This document shows, piece after piece, positions 43,624-55,259 of a stretch of DNA of 64,000 bases. This stretch comes from Hanleya hanleyi (Eukaryota > Mollusca > Polyplacophora > Lepidopleurida > Hanleyidae): assembly GCA_036873755.1 (NCBI GenBank), contig JAVTVY010018862.1, positions 1 through 64,000 of the forward strand. The letters run 5' to 3'. The translations under genes were made by a program, and so were the position numbers. Positions within the stretch are counted from its first letter, which is position 1, and every line of letters begins with the position of its first letter. The notes below the pieces were generated by a model that worked only from the letters and a program-made list of their open reading frames with translations, had not been told where the DNA came from and made no database searches.

Positions 43624-46600
43624 ATGTCCACCTTCAAACTCTACTATTTCGAGTACAAAGGCAGGGCCGAACTTGCCCGGTTGGTGTTGGTAGCTGCCGA
43701 GAAAGATTATGAAGATATCCGCATCTCTCTCGACGACTGGCCAAATCACAAACAAAGTAAGTCAGAAATAATTTCGGGTTTGGTGTAGGCACCAGCATGG
43801 GTGAACGTAATGTAGGCCTACATCTCATCGGAAAGAACGCCTATAGCGCACAGTCAGGTTTTCTTTATTCGGTATCTTGTTATTCGTTGTATTTTTCGAG
43901 CAGGCCGTTAATCAATATAATCTTGGGTTTAAAAGTAGCCCATACTAATCGATTTTCATATTTTTAGGCTATGTGCATTACAGCTGGTGTGATGGCTAAG
44001 AGTGTCACAACAACATCAGTACGAACGGTTTCAGCACTACTGAAAACTAAATTATGCGGGTAAAATGAGATGGTTGAACTCAAACATTCATATCTCACCT
44101 GGTTTTAAAATCTGTAAGGCTATTAGTGCTGACTCTGTGCCACTGATCTCCCCTAAATTCCTTATACGATCAACCAAATTTTTCATCTTATTGTCTGGAA
44201 ATAACATTTTGGGGGCAGAATGAGGAGATCAAAGTCAAAACATTCATATCGGACTATGATATATCATATCTGCTTATCAGTGGTATTAAAATCTGCAAGG
44301 CATATTTAATCATCTAATCAGTGGTATTAAAATCTGCAAAGCATTTTACTCTGTGAAAGTTAATTCATCTGTGAGAGAAAATATACATGTTATAGGTCCT
44401 TTATATGACCATAATCGAAGTAGACGTCATATGACGTAGTGAGTGATACTGAGCCATGGCTGTAAACCATGCACTGAATATACTTTAGATGCAAATGGCT
44501 TCAGAGGTCATACATTGAGCCAATGGTCAGTCACTGTTTTGACCCCAAACAGTGATCTTACTGAGTTATAGATGTGGACCAATATCACTGATGTGCTATC
44601 TATGCAAATGAAAAGATGGAAATCGGTAGCCCAACAGAGACAACCATTTAACCCTAAGTCCACATGGAAAATTTGCATAAAAGAGAAATTGTAGCTGAAA
44701 ATACATCCCCGTTTCAGACTGGGCTGAAAAACAATAATTGTCTTTCCATAGACAGGTGCAATATGTACAACAAATTTGAAGTTGACTGACGAAGGCATTA
44801 GTAAGCTATCCGACGGAATGTAACGAACAAAAGAACAATTTGCATATAAGGGAAATTGCAGGAAAAAAAATAGTTCCCTATTTCGGACAGAGCTGAGAAA
44901 ACAATATGTCTTCCCCTAAAAAGAGGAAATATGTACAACAAAATTGAAGTCGATTGACTATCTGACAGAAAATAAAAAGTGGGAAAAAGAAGAAGCGGAA
45001 TAAGAATAAGAAGAAAGAAGAAACCAAGAAATAAAAGGGTTATGGAAAACGATACCGAAGTAATCATAAGCAGTCATATGACCCAACACACAAATATACT
45101 GACTGCAAGTTTCTAAAAACATCAGAAGAACCAAAATTGATCCCTGTGATGACTTATATTTCAGCCACACTTATATTGTAGCTCTTCGTGTGGACATATT
45201 GAATGACATGGTCACACGGCCCTCAGCACCGGCTTGAGCGGTATTGAATACAACAAAAACACAAGGCGCCTAATGAATGAATATCTAATTACACCATATA
45301 CAGCTAACATATACCAATTAGGAGATAACATTTGACGTCATGGTGGTGGGATCTCCTAACTGAAGTTGGACTTTAAAATAAACACATTTCATTTTCGTAA
45401 CGGGTCACTGTAGGACCTCACTGTAACTCAGTAACAGCATACAATGTGATGCCAGAATTAACGACCTTCCACTCTGTGACCTCATACATTTGTGATATAA
45501 GTTTGGTACGCCTAGGAATAGTGCCGATTGGAGGCCAAAACACTTAGATCAGGATTATAGATGTAATGAAATGATATTTAGAGACTGAAGTGACTACAAC
45601 CGAAACTGTTAAATAATAGAAAATTAAACGAACATAGTATTTCTAGTGTGCCAGGAATGTTATGGTTAAAATCACCTGATGTCTGATGTTTAAACTCCTT
45701 TTTTCTGGCCATGTGGAGATATCACCATCATGTCTAAGATGACAGATTTCTATAAAACAGTATTTGCGTTAGTTTAGGATTACGCTGTCTTGGTTTAGCA
45801 CATATTCTAGTGCAGAATATTGGTCACATGCGGGATTCGAACCAGCGACCACCAGAGTAAGGCCCCCAACCGCCAGCACTATGCGTCGGCGAACTAAACC
45901 TCTCGGCTAACGGGTCTCCCACAAACAGAGGAGATTTAGACCAGCAGTCTTGAGAGCGAACATACAGTACCCCTCCGATGACCATAATGAAACAGCTCCC
46001 ATAGCTGTATACATGAAGGCACATTTATATATCACAATGAATTATCCCATAATGTCAATTAGGATCGTGTTTAGACTGATCGGCCCATGTCCATAGTCTC
46101 AGGGCTATACCGTATGTAGTTGATTTACCCCAATTCAATGATATTCATGAAAGCATCTAATTGTGAGGGTAAATTCATAGACAGAAAACATGACCTCAGT
46201 GACAAAGAGTTAACCTTTGCGAGGAAAGCAAACAAGTACCAGATACTGGGACTAGGTCCCGCACACTGTTTGTTCGGTGGGTGCAAAATCTATTCACTCT
46301 AGAAAATTCTACATAAATTTAGCCTCAGCTGTGAAATGGCACACGCGCCCCCCATAGCGGAAAATTCCAACCGCACAGTCCCGAGATCGAAATCTCTCGC
46401 CACAAAAGGCGCGAAACGACGTCATCACCCATGTGAGGTTTCTCTGAGGTTAGTTAATGAACCTTTTCTTCTCATCTTGGTTGTTTGGGGTTTTGGTATT
46501 TTTGATGCCACTGGTATACCTATTTTCTTTTTTTTGGTGGTATTAACAATGTCAAAGCATTCCCCTTTGCCTAACTTTGACCCGACATCGTTTTCCGAAT

Positions 46601-49600
46601 TTCAAGGCTAAAGAGTTCAAGCTCGGTACGACGGTACTGGCCTTCATAATCATAGCACGAATACCATCCGTTAATAAGACTTTCGATCCAATAATTTGAA
46701 ATCTGTAATGCCCTTTAACTTCAAAAGCACATAAATCGCAAGCCTTGTTTCGAATAAACCAGGAGGCAAAATTATTTTCAACAACCAATTACTAGTAAAA
46801 ATAAATCATATTAGAATACACGCGTTTGGTCTGTCATTCAATATTCAGCCCTCGTCCATTGAAGGATTTCTGCGTCAATGATCCAAAGACTTAATCCTAT
46901 AACAGCTTTATCACAAAATAATTGAAAAAAACCTGATGTATACATAAACATAGGCTATTTTCCTGCTAGAGAGAAGCGGTCAGCAGTTTTCAATGATGCC
47001 AACAAGTTATCATGTCGATTTTTAAAAAAATATCAAATCCGTATCGCTGATCAGTATTCTTAATCCATATGATTTACGATGTGGAGCCGTTATCTAGAGA
47101 ATGATGTATCTCAGTCACGCTTTGATTGTGATTGTTCATATGAACACCATGAGGATCTTGAAATGCATGGGTTCATATGACCTCTAGCTCCGGGTTAAGT
47201 GGAATTAGACACAAGTTACGAAACGTAGCGCCGTAGATCTTGCACGCTACGCTCGTATTTTGCTATCAGCATGCGATGTATATCGCCAAATTTGAGAAAC
47301 TTTGAGTGGAGGCGCTTGGTGGTATAGCCCTGTTCCATAATTTTCTGAAATAATGTTTTGTGACGTTGATTAAAATCATCTCATTTCACATCGGATCTAG
47401 CCAATGCTACTAGGCGTTTTATATATACACCATATTCACGTCCCACGTAATATTACTTTCCGGAAGGGAAAAATTTACGACGTCGAAATTGTAATCATTT
47501 CTCTCGTGGTAAAGTCGACGAGAGAAGGCCCGTTTCATTTTTGTAGAAATATAGGTCTAAATATGATGTATAGTTTCCTTCAAATCAAGTGTAGGTGGAT
47601 CTGTACACTAGGTGGATAGAATAGAAATACAGTTGTTCAAGACTGCCTCCACTTTGCGAACAATATTACTTCCACTCAAAACGTTCGATTACGTTTGGAA
47701 TCGAAACCCCGTTTGGAAAATAAGGCTATCAGAATTAATTGTCTTCTGTTGCAGAGATGCCATTCGGACAGATGCCCCTGCTAGAGATTGACGGGAAGGA
47801 GAAGTTATGCCAGAGCTACGCCATCGCCAGATACTTGGCCAACGAATTTGGTAAGAAGTCATTCTAATATACACTCTCAAAGCTGAAGTGACACATACGA
47901 CTTTTTACATGAACGAGAGGGAGGGGAAAAGGGTCGGATGTGGGTGGGGGAGCGGGGGGTCTTAACACAACGTCAGAAAGGGATATGTTAAAATTTGGTG
48001 GAGAATGAAGCGCTTGGTCGGTGTCGGGCCACACAGATATTTGTTCTGAATAAGAACTTGCATTCTATAAATATTCTCTCCTTTGGGCCGTTTGTTTTAT
48101 CTGGCGGTCAAATAGACTTGATAGAGCTATTTTATCATCGTTCATAAGTATTTGTACCTAATACCGCTCAAGCCGATGTTAGGGGACGTGTGGTCGTGCC
48201 ATTCAAGATGGGCCCCTCGTTGCCGCCAATTTTCGCCCGGTTAAGTATAGCGCTTCACTAAGTGTTCTGGAGATGTGCGTGCGCGGACCAATCAATACTC
48301 GAACAGTTCGAGAATAATGGTGGCTAAGATAGTTTCGGCTCGCATGTTGCATCTACTTTCAGCAGGTATACCTGGAAATCTTTCAAAATAAACGCTACAT
48401 TAAGTGCGTCAGCCAATTAAGTTAAATCTATCGTCACCAGTTGCGAATGGTTGCCATCTTGCCAGTAATGTGATTACCAACTTGTTTGAAATTCACATCG
48501 CCGTCGTGAATGTATCTGAAGCATTGATTTTGCCGAATTTCTCAAATCTGGACTTCGCACAATAAAAGAGACATTCTACTCCCAAACCGTCTTATTGATG
48601 AATTGGGCTAAAATGTGGGGATCTTTGAGGCCTAGAATTTGGTGTCAACCTGACCTTATGCTTTGGCTAGCTTGAGTAGCATTTCAATGCGCGATGGGCC
48701 TGCCACTTCGTGAGTGGAGTGACAGAAGCCGACAATTGCTGACATTTTCAACGATCAATAAAATTGGGCTCTAAAAACAGCTGTCATCATCCGTTTCAAA
48801 TCTTCGTAGCTGAGACGGCGCCGGTCCATCTGACGAATGACCAGGTGGGGTAACATATTAAATTTTACTCCTCTGATATTGTTCAATCTTATATACATTT
48901 TATTATCAGTAAACCACAACAATTTTTCATGGACATAAATGGAATAACGAAAGTATCACTTGCCCGGATATTCATTTATGAACCTTTGTATCACTTGTCT
49001 TAGCAGGTTCATACTTTATGTAAGAATCACAAGACAATGCATACAATAGCCAAGTCTGGGGACAACAATGTGTCCAGACCTGTGCCTTTTCAACGACACA
49101 AAGACAAAGGACAATAGCTCCTACATGAAGTATCGACCGGTATAGTGCTGCCGCCTGGGAATATACCCGATTAATGAGATTGTCCTTGGTGCCAACAGGA
49201 CTGACCTAGTTCGGTTCTCATGTCTTGCGCATGGTGTCTCTGTTGAAAATGTCAGAGCGTAAAACGTTCTCAATAGAAAAGTTTTGCGCTTTGGCCTACA
49301 TGTATTCGAAATTCGAATCAAGCAATATGCGCTTGCGTATTTCTATAGGTGGAGGGTAATGTTCAACCTCAGCAAACCGCGATGGTATACTAACGATTTA
49401 TTTTTAACATCTATATGTTTACTCAGATTGGGAAATAACGGTGCTTGTGCTTGTTTGGATATTTCACTATCAATGATATGCAGTCTGAATTTCGAAATCA
49501 CCTCAAAACGCGGTATTGAGCTTGAGAGGTCTATGATGTTGGATTTAACATGACACGATTGTTTATTTTAATCGGACCCAGCTGGTACTCTCCGACCAGC

Positions 49601-51946
49601 ATTACCACGAATACAGATGGCGCTCCTACCAGGAAACATCCGGGTATTTCATAACCCGTTATACATCAGAGAGTTATCATTACCTCAATGACCTGATTGC
49701 CCCGGAGTTTCACTTTCTTCTAATTTGATGTACTCTGTTTATATGAACCTGTTCCCCATTAACAGGTTTGGCGGGGAAAGACAAGATACAGAGAGCCCAG
49801 GCGGATATGTATATTGGGGTTGTGGACGATGTATACGCACCTTGTGTAACAATATACTTTGATGAAAAGGATGAAACACGTAAGGTAATATTGGTACAAT
49901 GTTTGACGCGCGAGACATTTGAGTGGTCGTATTAAATCGCGGCGCAGGTGAGAGGTTGGTAGGGGGAGCGTTGGGCGAAGGGGGGAGGGGGGGCACCCCT
50001 TCTCCCCCAGAGGTACCCATCTTCGATACATCTAGCTGAAAATTTGAACCGGGTCTTTATTTACGGCACTATCATTTGGATTCATGTTTGTCGATATCAC
50101 CAGTCTGTCATTCAATATTCAGCCCACGTCCATAAAAGAATTGCCGCGTGCATAACCCACAGACCTAATTAACATAACAGCATTAGCAACAAATTAAAAA
50201 AAATTCATAATATATATAAACAAACACTCATAATATACATAAACATAGGTTAATTTCCTGCCAGAGAGAAACTGTAGTAGGACCGTGACCTACTTTCTTT
50301 CTTATATCATGTCAAATTTACTATGAAGTTATGGGATAACATACAGAGGCAGTGAGTTTGCTTGTGGAAATGTGACTGGGCGTTGAAATATCCCGGGACA
50401 AATGGGTCATATCAGTATCGGCTAAAACTGGAGGGAACACTAGTGCACGTCGTGCTCGAGAGTATGATGACCTGGTTTCATTATGAGTGATGATGTGATG
50501 GGCCAGGTGGGTTAACGTGTTATCGTGTTAAATATTGAAGGTCATATAATATAAACTTCTTTTCCGACTTTTCAGGCTGAATTACTGAAGAAATTCAAGG
50601 ACGAGACGGCAAAGAACTATTTATCAAAGATTGACGAGATCTTGGGCAAGTGTCCATCTGGATATTTAGTCGGTGACTCGGTAAGTTTGAATGTTCTTAT
50701 TATCCCGTATTCATCATTTATTTCATTCGTGACGCGAATGTTGAAATACTATCTGTAATAAAATAAGGAAATGGGTATCAGGTCTGACATTCCACAAGCA
50801 AATACCGTTATTAATCATCAAACCATATGGTTTGCCGTCAAATTCTTCATTTTGCAAAGGGTTTCCGGCCTAGGCTTCACTTGGCGGAATCCCACGTGTT
50901 TTAATGCTAAACAGAGGAAACTATTCCAAAGGGACCGTTAAAAGCTCCCAAGAAATCTGTAGAGAATTCGACCTGTAAACCGGGAAACATTGCCAACCGT
51001 TTTGGCCGTAGTCTGTTCGAATGATCAAATATCCCCGAAAAGCTCTTCGCTCGGCCCTTTCTGTTGGACTGTCGGTATTCAACGTTCTGTCATAATGTCA
51101 TTTGAAGCTCCATGGATAGTCACAACATGGATCTGACTGCACACAGTCTGTTATAAGCTGAGTGAGTGAGTGAATATGATTTAACGTCGCTTTCAACTAT
51201 ATTTCAGTTGGGTCCTATTCTTTCTCACACCCGGGAACCCTACTGGTGGGGTCCTATTCCTTTTTACACCAGGGAACCCTACTGGTAGGGTCCTATTCCT
51301 TTTTACACCAGGGAACCCTACTGGTAGGGTCCTATTCCTTTTTACACCAGGGAACCCTACTGGTGGGGTCCTATTCCTTTTCACACCCAGTTGATCGCCT
51401 TATACGACAAGTTGTCTGAGGAGCTGAGGCCGATTATAAGCTGAAATTGAATATCCCTCACTCACCAGCTGTCGAATCCCTGTCATAGGTCCACGTTTAG
51501 ATCAGACAAGTGGCGTCATCGAGGATTATGGGTGACGGTTAAAAAAGCTTAACAGGCATAACTAGAGCATTTTGGCCGACTACGATCAGAATCGCTTGAC
51601 ACTGGTCCAAGGTAACAGAGGGTTTATGACGGCAACGGCTTTTGATCAACCAATACTGGTACCTGTGCGACTACGGTAAATATCCTGATAAAAAAGCCGA
51701 CAGTGGGTTACACATATTCCTTGTGTAGTATTTCTTTAGCATAACTTCTCATCCATCTATTTTTTTCAGCTCACCTACGCCGATTTTGCACTTCTAGTTC
51801 TACAAGACTTCTTAGAAGACATGATGAAAACTGATGCCGCAGAGGTTCTTTCGCCGTACGCCAATCTGCGTGCTCATCGCCAAAAAATCAGCTCCCTACC
51901 CAAAATTGCTGCCTGGTTGAGCAAGAGACCGCAGAGTGAATTTTGA
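43624..51946 (+). CDS. Sigma-class glutathione S-transferase, copy B (five exons)
   Basis: Exons 43624-43756, 47755-47850, 49766-49884, 50576-50680 and 51770-51946 join to 209 codons plus TGA, all GT-AG, phases 1, 1, 0, 0 as in copy A. Exon 3 is one codon longer. N domain: catalytic Tyr8 in KLYYF, Arg14, Trp39, Lys43, QMPL with cis-Pro52, and QS at 64-65. C domain ends [14 protein letters not shown]. About 67% identical to copy A, highest in exon 2 (28 of 33 residues), which holds the glutathione-site loop; lowest in exon 1 (25 of 44). Exon 4 swaps several residues, including K-N-Y-L for K-L-Y-L. The electrophile-site wall differs (Y7 for N7, E10 for P10), so substrate range may differ. Start has A at -3. 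Intact, with no sign of decay. Substrate unknown. Confidence 0.95.
45040..45240 (+). repeat. Penelope-like 3' tail copy in GST-B intron 1
   Basis: AAAACGATACCGAAG, GCAGTCATATGACCC, AATATACTGACTGCA, TTCAGCCACACTTATATTGT and CTCAGCACCGGCTTGAGCGG parallel 41080-41285. Confidence 0.65.
45822..45920 (-). repeat. tRNA-derived SINE head in GST-B intron 1
   Basis: The minus strand reads GAGACCCGTTAGCCGAGAGG, ..., GGTTCGAATCCCGCATG. The A box (TTAGCCGAGAGG) and B box (GGTTCGAATCC) of a pol III promoter are present, about 60 bp apart. The cloverleaf is not intact (no pairing acceptor stem found), so it is a SINE head or tRNA pseudogene rather than a working tRNA. Confidence 0.6.
46817..47460 (+). repeat. 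Repeat A copy plus homology tract in GST-B intron 1
   Basis: Repeat A from GTCATTCAATATTCAGCC to ACGAAACGTAGCGCC. It continues with text shared only with GST-A intron 1 (GTGGAGGCGCTTGGTGGTAT, TTGTGACGTTGATTAAAATC, GTAATATTACTTTCCGGAAG). Confidence 0.8.
48990..49150. repeat. Dispersed repeat E copy in GST-B intron 2
   Basis: Same text as 25090-25260 (TGTAAGAATCACAAGACAAT, GGGGACAACAATGTGTC). Confidence 0.75.
50098..50275 (+). repeat. Repeat A partial copy in GST-B intron 3
   Basis: CAGTCTGTCATTCAATATTC to CCTGCCAGAGAGAAACTG; the middle carries a small duplication (CATAATATA(T/C)ATAAACA twice). The module half is missing. Confidence 0.75.
51150..51200 (-). repeat. SINE-type tail in GST-B intron 4
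   Basis: GTGAGTGAGTGAATATGATT then TAACGTCGC: the reverse of the ACGTTAAA(C)-(ACTC)n tail at 40618. Confidence 0.5.
51206..51395. repeat. 39-bp tandem repeat, five units
   Basis: GGGAACCCTACTGGT recurs every 39 bp (51233, 51272, 51311, 51350). Because 39 is a multiple of three, a minus frame stays open with 13-residue repeats ([13 protein letters not shown]). It lies within GST-B intron 4 with no coding support, so it is treated as a minisatellite. Confidence 0.93.
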
Positions 51947-51985
51947 AGCACAAAACGCTCTTGATTGTCTCGTTAGAGTATAGAG

Positions 51986-51991
51986 AATAAA
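51986..51991 (+). terminator. Polyadenylation signal of GST-B
   Basis: AATAAA 40 bp after the TGA. A second AATAAA is at 52239-52244 and could give a longer 3' UTR. Confidence 0.5.
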
Positions 51992-53270
51992 TGGTGTCAG
52001 CAGAAGGTTGGTGCTTAATGACAGTTCACGCGCCGATGTAAAGAGAAATTATCACCTGGAGCTCATGGAACAGGGAAAAGGGCACTCCACAGTTTCGAAA
52101 GATATTGTCCATGCCTAAAACGAAAATAGATAGACCGCCTATTTCTACATCATGATTCATGATATAATTTATATGTCATTGTAAAGGTCTTGCTCGAGAG
52201 AGTGACATAGAACTATTTTGGTCTCCAAAAAGAGCGGGAATAAAAAGAACAGAAAAATAATTGCATATGATATTCCACCGACCCCTCCCCCCATTCTAGA
52301 CCCTATGTTGACAGATATGATATCGGTGCAGAGGAGTTTCAACCCAACGATCCAATTCTAAATCAATCTTTAAAATAATCCGATGTTTCCACAACCCAAG
52401 AACTGCTGAACATCCAGGAGGAGGCTGAGAATACATGTCAAAATGTACTGAACGTTACTTTATGTAATCTCTTTCCTTTTGTACATGTATCATCACCATA
52501 GTGTAAAATATGGCCAACAAAGCATCTGTTCACAGCTTACAACTTACATCTTCAAAAATACTGCGGTAAATGTATGGACTCTTTTATTGTCAAGGTATTG
52601 TAACTTGATAAACATGTTACTATAGGCTAAGTGTATTTCTGAAGCTGATGAAGCCTGATAATGGGCTATTTAATGTGAAGACCGACAACACAACACAGGT
52701 CTTAATACATTGAAACAGATTGTCATTAACCGGTATACGGACGTCACTTAACATTCGCAACATTTCTTCACTTCAAATTAATGTAGATCTAAAGAACCAT
52801 TTTCTTCCCCATGGATACTGCAGACATCCACAAATTTCTAGATGTTATGGTTACGTTATGAAGAAATATAGAGGGCAAGCTTCTGAAGTAAAGTGCATAA
52901 TCGTCATTTTAGACGCACGTTGTATCAACGTCAAGGACCACGTTCGAAACGATGATTAAAAGTACTGTTGACAATATTGGGTTTGTGTTTCTCAATCTTG
53001 TAGTACAATAGTTATGCTTCAAGACATCACACATGTCGCTAATTTGCATAACGGTCTCGTCGCATATGTGTTGTTGAAATGATCCTGGTTTATATGATAA
53101 GGCGTTCGATATTATATTATTGAAATACTTCATTATTTTATAAGATATGTGAAGCTTGACAGACAGACTATCTGAAGCTTGACAGACTATATATTATTCA
53201 CTGATCGACACACAAGACATAATAACAGTACCGAGGACATTCTCCTAACATGCCTAAGAGAATGTATGAC
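51992..53270. other. Downstream of GST-B, no gene recognised
   Basis: 52130-52230 shows diverged repeat D text (GAGAGTGACATAGAACTATT). The rest holds nothing recognised; frames are short. Confidence 0.45.
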
Positions 53271-54770
53271 CTCACTTTACCGAAATGTAGGACCTCACTA
53301 CAACTTTATGAGAGCAAAAGAACATTCTATTCAAGGAGAGTAGGGATTTGCAGGACTTGGTGACAATAATATAACCGTTCTAATTTGATAAAGTATGCCT
53401 TCAGAACAATTTGATAACAGTAATAGAGACCTTCTATTAACAGATATTGGACCTCCCTACAAATTGACGAAAGCAAGAAAAGCATTCTATTAACCCTATC
53501 TGGCCTGGGGGGCGGGGGGGGGGGGTGCGAAATGGCCTCCCCTACCAAACCTTCTGCGCTATCTCCGGAACGACAAAAAATAGAGAGCTGAAACTCCGTG
53601 ACTTTATAGTTTATCATATTGGGGTCATTTTGCATGACCCTATTTGCATGACCCTCCGAGGAGAGGATCAGGGGTAAATTCAAGATGGCTGCCATGTGGG
53701 GTCCCAGAAAAGTGATGTTCTTGTCATATTTCTTCAAAATTTCTGCTTTTCTGTGATAAAAAGAGGGCCAAAACTATTTTATTTCACATCACATTTTCTG
53801 GTAGAGCTTGACCCAAAGGTATAGTGTGATAAGTTTCAGCCCCCTAGCCCAAGGGCTAAGAAAAATAATTAGGGGTGGGGGGGGTGCCATTTCGGCTCCC
53901 CCCCCCCACCCCCGCCAGGCCACGACAGGTCCCAAAAAGCCCAGGCCAGATAGAGTTAAAGGAAAGTACAATACTTGGTGACAGTAATGAGGACCTTCTA
54001 CTCAGAGAATGTAGGACCACACAACAACGAATGTAGAAGCTCTGACACTACGACGATTATAGAAACTCATTACGAGTGTTTGACCTCGCTACAACTTGAT
54101 GTGAGTAATAAGAACCTTCTATTTAAAGAAGGTAGGGTCTCACTACAACGAGTGTATGACCTCACTGCAACTTGATGAAAGCATAAAGAACCTTCTATTT
54201 CAGGAAAGTTTAGGGCTTTAGAACACTTGATGATGGTAATGAGGACCGTCTACTTAAAGAATATAAGATCTCACTACAACGAGTGTATGACCTCTGAATT
54301 TATGAACTCAATAACACTTGAGAGCAATGAGGACATTCTGCTTAAAGAATGTCACTACAACTTGATGACAACAATAATAACCTCGTAGTTAACGGAAGTA
54401 AGGTTTTACCGTAATTTGCTGACAGCAATAAAGACCTTTTTAACGAATGTTGAAGTTCGCAACAATTTAATTTGACCGAATCAACGATAAAAGTTAAATG
54501 TTAAGAATGCCAGTTCTTCAGAACATCAGTTGTAGTAAGAAAGTTTAAATTGTAAGAATAAAGGACCGTAAACTCAACAAAGGTTTGAACGATATAGAAT
54601 TAGATGGCCTAGATATGAAGGACATTAAGACCTCACTATACCTCAATAAGAACCTAAACCTGGATGAGAGTAATAAAGACCTTCTCTTTTTTTATAAAGA
54701 AATAGGGCATTGTAACTGGTTTGGGTATTAATATTAACAATACCATTACTTATTATCACGAGGATTATTA
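53270..54770. repeat. Degenerate ~55-60 bp array (repeat F), split by a MITE
   Basis: Units around GACCTCACTACAACTTGATG and ATAAGAACCTTCTATTTAAA run from 53270 to 53485 and resume at 53960-54770. The gap is exactly the MITE at 53490-53959, which therefore inserted into the array. Confidence 0.7.
53490..53959. mobile_element. TTAA-flanked MITE, copy 3 (inverted relative to 1 and 2)
   Basis: TTAA at 53490-53493 and 53956-53959; ends CCCTATCTGGCCTGGGG and CCAGGCCAGATAGAG. Inside: CGCTATCTCCGGAACGAC, AAATTCAAGATGGCTGCCAT. It lacks about 90 bp present in copies 1 and 2. Confidence 0.85.
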
Positions 54771-54814
54771 TTATAGGCAATTGCTAAATTGGTGAGATAT
54801 GTGTGGGAGAAATT

Positions 54815-54990
54815 GATACCGTCTAAAAAGCAACCATAAGACTCCACAGGAAAGCCTCACTCGGCAATTTACATTCACAATAGAATACGGAGGATTCTAA
54901 TATGTAGTCTTGATATCTCAGTCGCGCTTTTATTACAGATGTTCATGTGGAAATTATGAAGTAACCACACGGACCCTAGTACCGGCTTAA
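54815..54990 (+). repeat. Penelope-like 3' tail copy
   Basis: AAAAAGCAACCATAAGACTC, AGAATACGGAGGATTCT (one version of the 46-bp unit), ATCTCAGTCGCGCTTTTATT and CACGGACCCTAGTACCGGCT: the order of the 4500-4780 tail without any ORF. Confidence 0.7.
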
Positions 54991-55259
54991 GCAAAAATAG
55001 ATACGGGAGCTGCGATGACAGACCAGTTTGATCAGTAACTCATCTGATGTTAATGAATGAGCATCGAGGGCGTCTGATGGAGTAAACGCCTGTACGTGTA
55101 ATCACAGTTTGGCATTTGTCAGGCTATCGATTGAAGCACATATATCTGATAGAATGTATTATATAGATTATAAGTTTCAAGTGTCGGGCATAACATGGAA
55201 CAGTTTGGTTTATAGCAGCATCGCAGCCCTAAAAAACTTAACCTGCGTTATTTATTGCC

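Noticed and set aside
43058..43755. Minus-strand frames overlapping GST-B exon 1
   Set aside because: Shadow frames of a clear + strand exon with matching splice donor and homologue in copy A.
45822..45920. Functional tRNA gene
   Set aside because: A and B boxes are present but no closed acceptor stem or normal anticodon arm; treated as SINE head.
25090..49150. Shared intronic text (repeat E) as evidence for a common GST intron ancestor
   Set aside because: It is in intron 3 of copy A but intron 2 of copy B, so it is a dispersed repeat.
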